Positions 45,840 to 57,249 of a stretch of 64,000 bases of DNA are shown here, piece by piece. The DNA is from Limnanthes douglasii subsp. nivea. Lineage: Eukaryota; Streptophyta; Magnoliopsida; Brassicales; Limnanthaceae. Position 1 is the first letter of the stretch. Each line of letters starts with the position of its first letter. Below the pieces are notes generated by a model that did no database searches, had not been told where the DNA came from, and saw nothing but the letters and a program-made list of their open reading frames with translations. The position numbers and the translations under genes are program-made. The stretch lies in NCBI GenBank assembly GCA_036936605.1, contig JAUPFV010000002.1, forward strand, positions 168,463,739 through 168,527,738, written 5' to 3'.

Positions 45840-46460
45840 TTAACATTCTTGCCCTCAACGAGGGAGTGGGTTTCAACCTACTCAAAAGGTAAGATGACAC
45901 TGGAAGCCTCCGTGTGATAATCAATTTTATTCTCATCACTAGAAGGCTCTAACAACAAATCTTCTTCGAATTCCCCAATTACATCTGCAGAACACCCTGT
46001 GAAGCCTACGATGGTTCTGTTCAAACGTTGTATGACTAGAGGGTTTCTCATCTGCTTGTAGGAGCTTAAAACTAAAATGTTTTTCCAACTGCCTGTGTCA
46101 ATCAGAATCCGACGTATATTGTTTCCTCCTATTGATGCCCATATTACCACAACATCTTCATGAGGCCCTGCAATGTCTCTCAGGTCATCCTCATCGAAAA
46201 CTATAAAAGGAGATGGAGTTGGACATAGGTGGGTGGACATCCTTCCATCCAAATGGGTGGCCAAACTGTGGGCATGCCTTTTCCTTGATGAACTAGAAGG
46301 TTCAGTCACAGTATCCCCTCTGAAAATGGTCAATGATTCAAAATCGTTAATCAAACCCGAGACAGTTTTGGTCTTGTCTGTTATTACCCCTACCCGATTT
46401 CGACTCGGATCTGGATCAAGATACTCAGAGTCTATATCGAACCTTTCACTCATTACCATT
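45840..46460 (-). pseudogene. E3 aspartic protease region
   Basis: An open frame (45878-46459) includes IWASIGGNNIRRILIDTGSW, with the catalytic D-T-G intact (46091-46099), then KQMRNPLVIQRLNRTIVGFT. An N-terminal segment links it to gag (GPHEDVVVIW). It would process the polyprotein. Downstream 'VQVLFMVV' motifs seen in E1, E2 and E4 are missing here, so some sequence between protease and RT has been lost. Confidence 0.8.
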
Positions 46461-48004
46461 GCATCTTCTTGTGTGGATGTTCGAGGATTATTCGAAGGAC
46501 CAGTTCAGGGAGTGTTGGTATTAGATGGCGTATTATCCGCTCTACTCCCGCTCGTTTATTGACATAGGACCCCAACTTTCCTCTTCCAATGAGGTTTTGG
46601 ACCTCTTGTTTCAAGGCTATAAAATCATGGGTAGCATGCCCTATGCCATTGTGGTATTTGTAAAAACGGGTATTCCGGTTTTCCCTAGGGGATTGTAATG
46701 CTGCTGATTTTCTAAAGTGTTCTTCGTTTTTAGTTTTCTCATATATTTTAGCCACATTTTCCCTAATTCAGCAAACCACTCAGGTTGAACCCATGATCCT
46801 CTCTTGTTTCTAACATGTTGGCTCTAAGTCTGCTTAAACTAATTTTTCCTTGATCGATTAGATCCTTGTTCAGTCTCTTTTGACTTGTAACCGGACTGAT
46901 TAGTAGTTGGAAGAGTTGTTATTGTAGTAGTGGACCTAACCTGGCGATGTACTCTGATTTTCTTAGTCTCCTCGACATTGATTTGTTTCCCCACCTGATT
47001 CAACAAACCACCCCAGGTCATAGCCTTCTTCCGAGTCACTAAATCAGCTAAATTACCTAAATTCAAACCTTGTCTGAGGGAATCAATTGCAAGTTGTTCA
47101 AAGCAATCTGCTAGCCCATTCTTTGTATTCACAAACCAGTTGATGTACACATTCAGAGACTCATTTGGCTCCTGATCACAATGGAGAATGGTGTCCCTAT
47201 TACCCTTAAGCTCCTTGCTTCCAAAGAATTGCCTTCAGAAGGCAACCCAAAATTTATCAAATTTTTTATACATCCCTGAGGGAGACTATTGTACCATTTG
47301 AGGGCGCTTCGTGTGAAAGTTTGGGAGAAGGCCCTACACAATAGTTTGTCATTGTTGTCAAAATTCATCATAAAGTTCTTAAACTGCTCCAGATGGTTGT
47401 TTGGATCTCGGCTCCCACCATATTTCTCCATCTTGGAGCTGTCAAACCTCTTAGGAAGAAGTCCGGAGAGTATTATCACAGACAAATGGGATTGCCTCAA
47501 ATTCTTGTTACGGCTAAAAACAGTATCTTCATTTGGAGTAGCAAAAATACATGGTTTGGACTGAAAAGCAAAGGGATCAATCAACAACTGGTCAATATGT
47601 TGGTTGGCTGAACCCTTACTCTTACCATGGTGTTTCTTAAGCTTGTCATGCCTATCCTTTTTTCTTGAATGCTTTTTAGTCAGCCTCATTTTCTTTTTTG
47701 ATTTCCCCTCATCACTGCTTGATGACACTGATTCTTCAAGTTCTGCTTCATTAGATGAGTTGATGGTGAATTCAGATGTAGAACTCTTCATATGATTAGA
47801 TCGATGTGTTTTATTGGAGCTAAGATGGATCTTCAGTGACAGCTCGCTCTCTCCAGGATTATCAGTGTGGTGAAGTATCGACGCACCAGATTTCTTTTTA
47901 ACTATTTTTTCAGCTTGTTTTATTGCTCTCAACGCCTCTATCTCAGCCCTCAACTGATCGCGCTCTTCAATAGTGTATTCAATGTTTTCCTTTGCAACTT
48001 CCAC
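46453..48004 (-). pseudogene. E3 gag
   Basis: The N-terminal frame (48004-47153, 283 codons) starts with a predicted coiled coil (ENIEYTIEERDQLRAEIEAL) and a lysine-rich stretch (KKKMRLTKKHSRKKDRHDKL). The capsid segment follows: LPKRFDSSKMEKYGGSRDPN, HLEQFKNFMMNFDNNDKLLC, FTRSALKWYNSLPQG. The next frames (47150-46839, 46755-46453) include LADLVTRKKAMTWGGLLNQV and a decayed zinc knuckle (YKYHNGIGHATHDF, both cysteines lost). Confidence 0.85.
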
Positions 48005-48089
48005 CTAAGGAGGTGGAACATTCTGCGCATTCATCCATCCAAACTACTTTGTATGCTGGTTTTGAATATGAAATTCAGGCACCATCGTG

Positions 48090-48107
48090 CTCCCACCGTG
48101 GTCGCCA
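48090..48107 (-). promoter_or_regulatory. E3 tRNA primer-binding site
   Basis: The minus strand reads TGGCGACCACGGTGGGAG, three bases inside the right LTR. It shares TGGCGAC with the E2 site but then differs (CACGGTGGG rather than TCTACTAAGG). Confidence 0.7.
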
Positions 48108-48110
48108 ATT

Positions 48111-48466
48111 TGGTGTGGTTTATTTATGTTGGAGGGTAATTTAGTAAAGTGTTTTGGAAATTTAATATTTAAGGTAGAGTGTAGTGAGATAATTAAGCTG
48201 GTTGCTTGTATTAAATTCTGATCACCCTCATTAATGAAAGTGGTTGGGATATTTATACTTAATTAATGACCCACGGGCCTATCAGGTCGGGTTGTGGAGT
48301 CAGGTCAAGTTTAAAAACCCATTAGCCCAAGATGTGAAATGACCATCACCTAACTTAATCATATCCCATTATATTTGTCCTGTTCGGTTTTTCATAGTAG
48401 TGGTTTGGTCCAAACAGCCCTTCAGATAAAAGCTAGTTATAGTGCCTAAAATATCCGACTTCATCA
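48111..48466 (-). repeat. E3 right (5') LTR
   Basis: A 356-bp partner of 39431-39786 that starts TGGTGTGG and ends TTCATCA on the + strand. It is followed by TACAT, the target duplication (TAAAT on the left). Confidence 0.92.
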
Positions 48467-48871
48467 TACATAATTTAAAAGGAATTGAGACACTAAGGTA
48501 TGAACATATAATTAAAGGACAAAATTAATAAAAACAATTGAGTAGTTGTGGTCCCCGATCATAAAGTGGACAAAGCAAATAAGCTTTATACAACTAGGGT
48601 TTCTAGTTGTGTTTGTCTATAAAAGGGAGAATGAGGTCCAGTCATTCCCTTAACCTAAAACTAAAAAGATTAGTCGCCGGTTTGTTGAGAGAAAGACTTA
48701 CAACTTTATTCACCGTAACATGAACTGACATAAATATTCAAACAAGATTATGGATAACTGCAGATAAAACCGTAAGTATATTTTATTCTATATAATTAGT
48801 TAATCACATTGATGGTTCTATATTTTGTATTTGTGTTAGATTAGCTTGAGGAGATTCAATTAGTTCTATCA

Positions 48872-50138
48872 ATTGGTATCAGATCAAAGACCTTATTGTG
48901 ATTTATAGGATAAACTGAATATATATCTATAATTATATAAGAAAAATTATTTTATTTATTGTAGAAGTTGGAATCAACCAAACCATAAATTAACGAACTA
49001 AGTAAAACCTATCCGGAAAATGCCTCATGTACGGGTAATCCTAGAAGTTATTATAGATTGAAGGCTAGACGTCGATGTTGGTCGTGGCCAACAAAATGTT
49101 ATCGTTGCGGATGGACATCGTAACTTGTAGAAAAATCGCAACCTGTTGTTGTCGCCATGACAATAGCGAGAGAGTCTTGGCTGGTCGGATTGTTTAGTGA
49201 CAACAATAGCATGTTTTTTCTAATAAATATATTTATAAATTATTATTTAGTCAATCAATTAATTTAATATTTTAGACTTGTTTTACGAGATAAAATGTTT
49301 GAACATGTTGTTTTTGTATGTATTTGTGAAATTATTTATTTATTTATTTAAATAAATGATTATATAGATATGCATGACTAAGGTTTCAGATTTCGGTAGG
49401 ATTATAACGCAATCAATTAATCAAATTTCTAAAGGTTAATTAATCTTCATTGAGGATCATAGGGTCCGAAAAGATTCAAAGGATTAATTTACTTTCAAAT
49501 CTTGTCAGATCTTTGTAAAGGTAATCTTGAGAAAATCTACTCAAAATTTATCTTTATGATTATTTAGTTTAAGTTGACGACATCAGCCTTCCAGAGGGTT
49601 TCATCAGTATTTAGGAAAATTACGTTAATTCTTGCGTTTATTTTATTGAAGTATATGAAATCAGTCATCCAGAAGATTTTACCGGTACTTCGGAAAATTA
49701 CATTAATTATTGTGTTTATTTTATTTAAGTAGGTGAAATCACCCATCTAAAAGGTTTCACCGATATATAAGAAAATTAAAATAATAATTAATGGTAATTT
49801 TCTGAAACTCTTTAAATATGTTTTAATATGATTTGTCCTTCTTGTATCATATTGTCATAATATATTGTTTTGTACACATAGTTTTAAAAAACTCCGCTGC
49901 GATACCGCCGTAACGCGCGGCGGCATGTTACGCTTCAAAAATCGTTACAGCGAGTCACGTAACGGTCCAAACGGAAAAACACCCGCCGCAGTAGCGTTAT
50001 GGAGGCGTAGCGTCACGTTGCATCGCGAGCGTTATATCACCGGCTACATCTATTATTTTTTGTATTATATATAGACAATATTTAATTACTTAAACTGCTA
50101 TAATGAACTGAAACTCTATGTATAAAGTAAATTAAATC
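48872..50138. other. Gene-free stretch after the copia primer-binding site
   Basis: The first 14 bases hold the copia primer site (48874-48885). No gag or pol coding was found. A 78-bp tandem repeat lies at 49582-49785. A GC-rich island at 49885-50045 (CGCGCGGCGGCATGTTACGC) contrasts with the AT-rich surroundings and probably belongs to a repeat interrupted by E4. Confidence 0.55.
49582..49785 (+). repeat. 78-bp tandem repeat, nearly 3 copies
   Basis: Units start at 49582 (ATCAGCCTTCCAGAGGGTTT), 49660 (ATCAGTCATCCAGAAGATTT) and 49738 (ATCACCCATCTAAAAGGTTT). Each contains GGAAAATTAC.TTAATT and GTTTATTTTATT; the last is incomplete. Confidence 0.88.
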
Positions 50139-50496
50139 TGATAAGGTTTGATTTTGCTGAAGTAAATTGCTAAGGAAAGATTCTAGAGATAGAAAATGCT
50201 TAAGAGTTTTTAGAGAGTCAAAACACAAGTACAAATGAGTTTTAAGTAAAAGTGTCCAACCCCTTTATTAGAGTAGTCTGGTCCTTTATATTGAGGAGCC
50301 AAGACTTAGTCTTAACCTGAATCTGTTACAAAAATGGACTAATTGCTATTTAGTCCTTACAAATTATACAAAGTTATAATTGCCTCCTAAAACTTACACC
50401 ATTCAAAAATTAAGGACAAAACTTACATTAATTACAATTAAGTCCCTAAATTTACATTATTTACAAATTAATCCTTAAAAACCTATTTCCATATCA
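50139..50496 (-). repeat. E4 left (3') LTR
   Basis: This begins TGATAAGGTTTGATTTTGCT and ends CATATCA (+ strand). The polypurine tract (minus strand GAACTATGGGGCTTC) adjoins at 50497-50511, followed by the CATTTACTGACATGAGA phrase shared with E2. Confidence 0.93.
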
Positions 50497-50511
50497 GAAG
50501 CCCCATAGTTC

Positions 50512-50984
50512 TCATGTCAGTAAATGAATGAGAACTAAAAAGTCTTCAAAAACCGTTTGTCTTCGAATCATCAACCTGTCATAAATAAAAAAACAATCTA
50601 TTCGAATCCATTGTCTACGAATAACCGACCTTCCATGAATACAAACTAACTATTCGAAACCATTAGCTTAAGCTATTATTCGAGAGATATACGCAATATA
50701 AAAGCTAGAACCAATCTTAAAAACATATTCGAATCAATGGATAAGCAATCTTTGAATAATAACCGAAGGAATCTTCAAATAACAATTGCCCTTAACGTAT
50801 TATGTAGATAATCTATCCTAATATGTAACAGTTACATATGTAACGGTTATATTCATCTTTGATGTAAACCTGACAGGTGTCGAACATCCAACCCACCCAG
50901 CGATTCATAGTCCAACCTATCACCAAGTGGGTCTGTCCATCTTCACACGTCTTCAACTATTTTAGTATAAATACCAAGTGGCTG
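50512..50984. other. E4 stretch between polypurine tract and antisense gene remnant
   Basis: No coding is visible. It has several TATTCGA(A/G) motifs. In E2 and E3 the homologous interval is about 1.5-2 kb and encodes the PF04195-like domain, so a deletion is inferred here. Confidence 0.55.
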
Positions 50985-52494
50985 CATAGGCTGAAAATGA
51001 ATGGAATAACGCATTTCATACTGCCTTTCAGCCTATCAATTTCCTCTAATGCCACATGTTTCCGATCAAAGAAGGTGGGCTGCCTCCTAAAGATATATTT
51101 TCCGATCCATATCCGAAGCTCGTATGTCAACGAATACCTCAGCCCGACTGAAAATTCTTTCTTCATGTTCGCAACAGATTGGACAACCATCTGCCGAAAA
51201 AGAAGAAGGAAAAGATCACCAAAGAAAAGAAAGGCAAAAAAGCAGTTAGCACATCTGGTGCTAACCCTTCCACGCCCTCGAAACTAAAGCGTCGAAAACG
51301 CAAAGTTTCAGAACAACCTCTTTCACCTATCGAAGAGGGAAAAGCTCAAGAAACCTCGTTGAAGAAAAAGAAAATTTCTTCTGATTCATTTGGAAAGAAA
51401 AAGAAACAGAGGAAAATCACTTCGCACAATTTGGTTGATGATCACGAAGACGATGCTGCTGAAAACCAACAACAACACCCGTCAAATCCTCCGACCGAAG
51501 ATCATTCCAAACAAGAAAATCCTGTGATTGTCATTGATGAACATTCTCCCACCGTTTATCATGCTCCTACAAGCTTCAACCCAAATATGTTGATCAATTT
51601 TGAGAACACAGAAGTGCTTGGTGGCGAAGAGGACCCATTTATTCAAGTTATCCAAAATCATATGCTTGATTTTGGGAGGCCTACTCCAGATAAAGAGCTT
51701 CCTCAAGTTACTCGTTCTTACAAACCTGTCATATCTCTGGATATGATTCAAAAGCCTAGCACCTCCGAATTTCGCAGCCCTCCTCCAAATCCTGCAATTG
51801 CTATCGCTCTTCAACTATTTTCTGATCTTGGCGCTGCTGCAAAAACTCTTGCTTCTCAAACTGAAGCCTCTCAAGACCATCTCAAACAGTTGGCCAAAGA
51901 TGTGGTTTAATATAAGGAAGTTTATGAGGCTGAAAAGAAATTCAGAGTGACCTTGCACAACAAAGTAACCGAACAGTTTTATGGTTATAAGATAGCTAGA
52001 TCCGAACTGATAAAAGGCGCTCTCTATATAAAGGATCATCTTCGAATCAAGCATATAGTCGACACAAAGTTGCTGACAAAGTCTCATGAAGAAAAAATAA
52101 AGAAACTCAAAACCGAGCATGTTGCTGAATTGAATATAAAAAAATCAAACTCTTCCAGACTTCGAAATTCTATAACTCTTTGTGAAGCAAAAAATAAAGA
52201 GTTGACCAATGAAATAGAGAATCTGAAGAAGAATTTTGAAGCAGAAAAAGTTATTGCTGTAACTACTACCGAAGCTGAGCTTTCAAAGAATATGTAAACA
52301 GCTATTCAGGTCGGAAAAGAAGATGCAACCATCCTTCTCCTTCGAGAACTCCATGTTGCTTATCCAAAAATTAATCTTACAAATTTTTGGAACGATATTC
52401 CTGAAGAAAAACGTCCAAGTGAGGCATTCGACCATGTTCCCAGCTCATCATCTTCAGAGGACGAGTCATCCGAAGAAGAAGAATCTTCTGACTA
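50985..52494 (+). pseudogene. E4 antisense gene, 3' part only
   Basis: The segment NGITHFILPFSLSISSNATC (50996-51060) matches the E2 antisense gene just downstream of its intron. The main frame (51179-51910, 243 codons) is lysine-rich (KKKKEKITKEKKGKKA), then has NPAIAIALQLFSDLGAAAKT and LASQTEASQDHLKQLAKDVV, corresponding to E2 LQPFLDLNIATKTLTQEIGA. The coiled coil continues (51947-52297, YGYKIARSELIKGALYIKDH) and the acidic tail SSSSEDESSEEEESSD ends at a stop at 52492-52494. One stop (near 51908) and one near 52297 interrupt it. The PF04195-like domain is absent. Confidence 0.8.
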
Positions 52495-53102
52495 ATTGGC
52501 TAGCTATCCTTTCTGTTTTTTTTTATCTTTGTCTAATCTGAATATTCCTTTTTGTATTGTACCAACTTAATCTGAATGACAAAGAGTTCTTCCTTTTTAT
52601 GTTACCATTTTCCTGCATATTATTCGATGCTAAATACAAAATAATTGCAAAATCTTAATAACATAAACTTACCATTTCAAATGCCTTAATAAAAATCAAC
52701 AAGTATCATAACTCTTCGAAAAAATTATATCTTCTTCAAAAAATATGAATGTGTTGTTAAGCTTGATTAGCTCATCAAAATTATCAGTGAGTTTTTAAAC
52801 ATTCACTTTGAAATACCCAATGTAAAATGGTTATAAAAACATGGTCATCTCTTCGAAAAGTGTTATAAACACTTCAGAATATTCTACCCTTAACTAATCT
52901 CTAAGGTGATCAATCTTTGATGATTTGTTAAGATAGTATCTAAATAAATGTAAAACAACCATTGGCCAAAAAACGAACTTTATTGATAAAGTTGAATATG
53001 TACATGTACATGACACCTCATTAAAACCTTCCTGGGCCAACAGGGTAGGAAATAGTGCGCCATTCAAAACAAAAATTCCAAAGTACAAACACATGTCTAC
53101 TC
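52495..53102. other. E4 spacer between the antisense gene and pol
   Basis: About 600 bp of AT-rich sequence separates the converging genes, with TTCGAA(A)-type motifs repeated. CCTCATTAAAACCTTCCTGG (53010-53029) is shared with the E3 spacer. No coding region is seen. Confidence 0.6.
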
Positions 53103-54190
53103 TTAATAAAGCTTCAAGTACTGAATATTCCATAGATGTTGTAGCATCCTTCCCTCGAAATCACAAAGACGATAAGACCTTGGCTTAATTCTTTCAGCAA
53201 CTGTATAAGGCCCTTCCCAGTTTGGAGCCATTTTTCCGAGGCCCTTTTCCTTTGTGTGGAGGAAAACTTCTCGCAACACTTTATCACCTTCTTTAAATTA
53301 TCTTCTTTTTAGCTTCGAATCATATCTACTTCTCATGAGAGTTTGAATATGTATTGTATTCAAATAAGCTCGAACCCTTTTTTCCTCAACATTTGCCCTT
53401 CGAATTTCATCATTAATTTTTTCAGAATATTGAGATATTCTAAAAGATGACATTGTAGATTCAATAGGGCTAACTGCATCCATACCATATGCCAAAGCAA
53501 AAGGAGTCTCTTTTGTAGCCTCTCTTGGAGTTGTTCGATAAGCCCAAAGCACCTCTTGCAAATAATTTGGCCATTTTCCTGCTGCCCCCGATAGATTCTT
53601 CTTCAAGCCATCTAAAATCGTTCTATTTGTCACTTCCACTTGTCCATTAGCTTGCGGATGAAAAGGCGTCGAAAAATATTGCCGAATTCCTTTAGAAGTA
53701 CAGAATGCAACCATTTCCCTATTATTAATTGAGGGCCATTATCTGTTGTAATTCTCCGAGAACCCCAAAACGACAATATATATTATTCACAATAAATTTG
53801 ATGACATCCTTTGGTTTTGTGCCTGATAGCAGTTCTACTTCTGCCCACTTCGTAAAATAATCAACCGCCACAATTATTATCTTCCTTCCCCCATAGGCCA
53901 TCAGCAAAGGTCCTACTAAATCAATTCCACATCTATCAAATGGTACGCCTCAAATATGGACATAAGCGGTACTGCTGGTCTGTGAATAGCATTAGAAAAT
54001 CTCTGACAAGTATCACAACCTCAGACTAAATTCTTAGCATCATTCATGATTGTAGGCCAGTAAAACCCTGCAAGTAAAACTCTACGTGATAAAGCTTTAA
54101 ACCCACAATGAGTTGACCCTTCACCATCATGCAATTCTGACAATACTTCTTGTGATTCTTGCTTGCCTAAACATCATAGTAATGGTCTGC
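53103..54190 (-). pseudogene. E4 integrase
   Basis: The most complete integrase in the window. N-terminal zinc-binding coding is traceable at 54190-54000 (HDGEGSTHCGF-like, then CD..QRF). The core has IIIVAVDYFTKWAEVELLSG (first catalytic D; 53725-53907) and T-T-D-N-G-P-Q (second D; near 53740, another frame). YFSTPFHPQANGQVEVTNRT carries the catalytic E (53298-53714), followed by LKKNLSGAAGKWPNYLQEVL and ALAYGMDAVSPIESTM. The tail ends LWNIQYLKLY with a stop at 53103-53105. At least three frameshifts or stops prevent function. Confidence 0.88.
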
Positions 54191-54229
54191 TTAATGCCTT
54201 TTTATATAAAATTCCATCCATAACTATAT

Positions 54230-54885
54230 ATCCGAAGGCTTTACCCCTTAACGTTTTAGCCAATTGAGAATCATCTGGCATTAATCATTGGGTCAAAAAA
54301 TTAAAAAATATTCGATCGCCAATCGCGTCGGCTTTCATCAGTGGCAAAAAATTCTTCTATAATTTCACATTGGCCAGATTGAGTAATAATTGAAGGATTT
54401 TCTTGTAGCAATCCAAGGATATTCTTCCTTATAAGCAAAATTTGCTAAAGAATCAGCCAATATGTCACTTCCTCGCCCGATATATTCCACAGCCACATTG
54501 TCAAACATAAGCATTAAATTCTGAAGCTCCCGAAGATATAAAATCAAACGATACTTCCTTGCTTCGGAAAATCCAGATACTTGATTTACCAATAACTGAG
54601 AATCCGTTTCTAGACGTACTGAAGTCGACCCACAAATGTTTGCCAATCTCAAACCTGCTAAAAGAGCTTCGTACTCAGCTTCATTATTTGATGCATGAAA
54701 ACCAATTTAATTGATTGGACCATTGTTTCCCCCGTCGGAGATATCAATTGAACCGCAGCATTGCACCCTGAAATACTGGACCGTCCATATGTTAGAAAAA
54801 TCCACCTCGAATCTATAGGCAAACCTTTTGTACTTTCTTCCTCATCCGATCTACTTGAGTGGAACTCAACAAAAAAATCAGCCAA
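54230..54885 (-). pseudogene. E4 second RNase H (Tat-type) and linker
   Basis: 54885-54658 begins MADFFVEFHSSRSDEEESTK and reaches the first acidic motif, which reads L-T-Y-G-R-S-S, so the usual D-G-S is altered. 54652-54365 has [20 protein letters not shown] (catalytic D), [40 protein letters not shown] (final D) and the YPWI linker. A frame break separates the halves at about 54655. Confidence 0.82.
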
Positions 54886-54890
54886 TGCTT

Positions 54891-55330
54891 GTGCATTGAT
54901 CGCTGTTCAAGGTGTAAATAAAATATCATAGTCTACTAACTCCACTGACCATTTGGTCATCCTCCCCGAAATATCAAGTCGTTGCAATACAGTTTTTAAG
55001 GGGAATGAAGTTTGTAATTCTATAGTATGAGCTTGAAAATATGGACGCATCTTCCTAGCAGCAATCTCCAATGCTAAAGCCAGCTTCTCCAACTTCATAT
55101 ATCTCTTTTCTGCTGCCAACAGACTTTTACTAACGTAATACACCGGCTTTGGAATTCCTGAATCTTCACTAATTAGCACTGCACTAAGTGCAAAATCCGA
55201 TACGGCGATGTACAAGAATAATTTCTTCCCATTTCGAGGCTTTGTTAATATTTCTGGTGATGACAACAATTTTTTAATGTTTGTGAACACTGCTTCGCAT
55301 TCTGAAGTCTATTCGAACCTGTTAGGTCCT
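54891..55330 (-). pseudogene. E4 RNase H (Ty3-type)
   Basis: The frame 54907-55290 contains KLFLYIAVSDFALSAVLISE, VYYVSKSLLAAEKRYMKLEK, AHTIELQTSFPLKTVLQRLD and ISGRMTKWSVELVDYDILFT. It is nearly intact within these limits and lies directly after RT. Confidence 0.87.
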
Positions 55331-55360
55331 CGTATCACTTGAAAGAAAGGAAATCATTTG

Positions 55361-56140
55361 TCAGAAAATCGTGAAATAAAATCGATTAAGTGCTGCTAAC
55401 CTTCCTGTCAATATCTGCACTTTTTTGACTGATCGGGGTGAATTCATTGTTATCAAAGCCTTTAATTGTTCTGGGTCGGCTTCTATTCTTTTTTCACTAA
55501 TGATAAAACCTAAAAAATTCCCCGATCGAACAACGAAGGTACACTTTTCAGGATTTAATTTCAACCTAATTGCTCTTAGATTCAATTTTTTTTTTCTAGT
55601 TCATCAAGATGCACTTCGTCCCTTGAACTTTTCACTACCATATCGTCTACATATACCTCTGTATTTCTTCCGATTTGCGTAGCAAAATCTTTATTCATTA
55701 ATCTCTGATAAGTGGCTCCAGCATTCTTCAATCCGAAGGGCATCACTCTATAATAATGGAGGCCTCTATCAGTTATAAAAGTCGTGCACTCTTGATCCTT
55801 CAGATCCATCTGGATATGATTATACCATGCGAAAGCATCCATAAAAGTCAAAATTTTATTGCACGAAGTGGAATCAATCAACTGGTCTATTCGAGGAACA
55901 AGAAATGAATCTTTGGGGAAAGCTCTATTCAAATCTGTAAAATCACCACACATCCTCCATTTCCCATTCTTCTTTTTAACCACCACCGGATTTGCCGTCC
56001 ATAAAGGATACTGTGATTCCCTTATATGTTCGACATTAGAAAACCGATCCACTTCTGTAATAATTGCTTCCAGTTTGTTTCGATAAAAATGCTCTTCTTT
56101 TTTGAATCATCGGTTTGACCTTCGGATTTATGGCCAAGCT
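55361..56140 (-). pseudogene. E4 reverse transcriptase
   Basis: The frame 55582-56052 has IRESQYPLWTANPVVVKKKN, GKWRMCGDFTDLNRAFPKDS, LVPRIDQLIDSTSCNKILTF, MDAFAWYNHIQMDLKDQECT and MPFGLKNAGATYQRLMNKDF. The catalytic Y-V-D-D is intact at 55642-55653. The thumb/connection continues at 55361-55585 (KLNPEKCTFVVRSGNFLGFI). An A/T run near 55583-55590 causes a frameshift between the two parts. GNKILTFMDAFAGYNQI-type positions show C and W substitutions. Confidence 0.9.
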
Positions 56141-56960
56141 GTGCCAGATTACTTGGATAGGTACACCTGTTACATCTTCTGTCTTCCAAGCGAAGACATC
56201 CAAATTATGAGATAAAAAATCAAGCAGTTGTTGACGTAGATTAGGGGTTAATAAAGTTCCAATCCGAAGCACTTTTCCTTCCAAAAAAGTAAACTCATCT
56301 ATTTCTTCACTCACTATTAAAAACCCAGGGCTTTCCCTCGGATCGTCAACCCTTTCTTCCAAATCTGAGAGGACCCTTTCTAACTGATGTTCCCGCATCA
56401 AATATCCACTCCTGGATCCTCGGACCCGAAGCGCCGTGGCATAACATTCTCTGGCAACCTTTTGATCGCCTTGAAGTACTCCAAATCTGTCTCTAACCAC
56501 GTACTTAAAGCATTGATGAACTGTTGAAATCACCCCATACACTCTTGAAAGCCATGATATTCCAAAAATAGCATTATAACTTGTGGGACAGTCCACCACC
56601 ACAAAAAGTACTTGGACCTTCTTCTTGAATGACCCTTTCTCCAAACTAAATTCTCCCTCGAATTCTCTAATAACACGAGCTGTTACACTCGTGAATCCGA
56701 TAATTATACGATCTGATTGAGTAATTCAAGGTGGGTTTATCATCCTATCATATGTGGAGTTAAAAAGGACATTAGCAGAACTGCCAGTGCCAATCATCAC
56801 ACGTAGAATTGCAACGCGAGCCACCTCAGCTTCAATTACGACAACATCCTCATGTGGTTATGCAGTCCCTCTCAAATCATCTTCATCAAACAAAATGAAG
56901 GGAATATATTTCTTTCCGTACAAATGTGTTGACATCCTCCCTTCAATTTGAGTTGTCAAA
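56141..56960 (-). pseudogene. E4 aspartic protease and linker, active site altered
   Basis: The active-site loop on the minus strand near 56770-56800 reads V-M-I-G-T-G-S-S-A-N-V-L-F. The catalytic aspartate of DTG is glycine here (codon 56789-56791). The linker frame (56036-56644) is long and clean: KKVQVLFVVVDCPTSYNAIF, WLSRVYGVISTVHQCFKYVV, DPRESPGFLIVSEEIDEFTF, DFLSHNLDVFAWKTEDVTGV. It leads directly into RT. Confidence 0.85.
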
Positions 56961-57249
56961 TTGACAACATGCCTTTTCCTCGAATTGTCTGAGTTTCCAG
57001 TCATCGAATCGCCCCCAAAAATTGCCAACGATTCAAAAAACTTGCACAATTCTCGAACATGCCCTTTTTCCACAGAAACAACCTCAACAGGCTCCTCGAC
57101 TGCCATCAGAAGAACCATGTTCGGAGTTTTTTCAACATATTCATTGGAAGCATCGAATGACTCAATCTGTGAATCCATAATCATCAAATTATCAGCTGGT
57201 GGTGCAGCCTTCGAAGTTGATGCACCATTATTATTCGATGCACTTCCAT

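Larger units (their letters stand above)
39431..48466 (-). mobile_element. E3: Ty3/gypsy Tat-lineage retrotransposon with antisense gene
   Basis: A minus-strand element with LTRs at 39431-39786 and 48111-48466 (356 bp each; about 36 differences counted by eye, near 10%). The imperfect target duplication is TAAAT / TACAT. From right to left: primer-binding site, gag, protease, RT, RNase H, second RNase H and a truncated integrase. The plus-strand antisense gene and the polypurine tract follow. The element is inactive: most of the integrase core is missing and many frames are broken, although the protease DTG and RT Y-I-D-D boxes remain. It lies inside a Ty1/copia LTR. Confidence 0.93.
39334..48871 (+). 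repeat. Ty1/copia LTR split by the nested element E3
   Basis: The left part, 39334-39430, begins with the typical TGTTGGAATAATTATG. The right part, 48472-48871, ends CTATCA. It is followed by AT and TGGTATCAGATC (48874-48885), the initiator-tRNA-Met primer-binding site characteristic of copia elements. Removing E3 and one target duplication gives an LTR of about 497 bp. The right part has a TATA-like CTATAAAAGGG. No copia gag or pol was recognised downstream. Confidence 0.82.
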
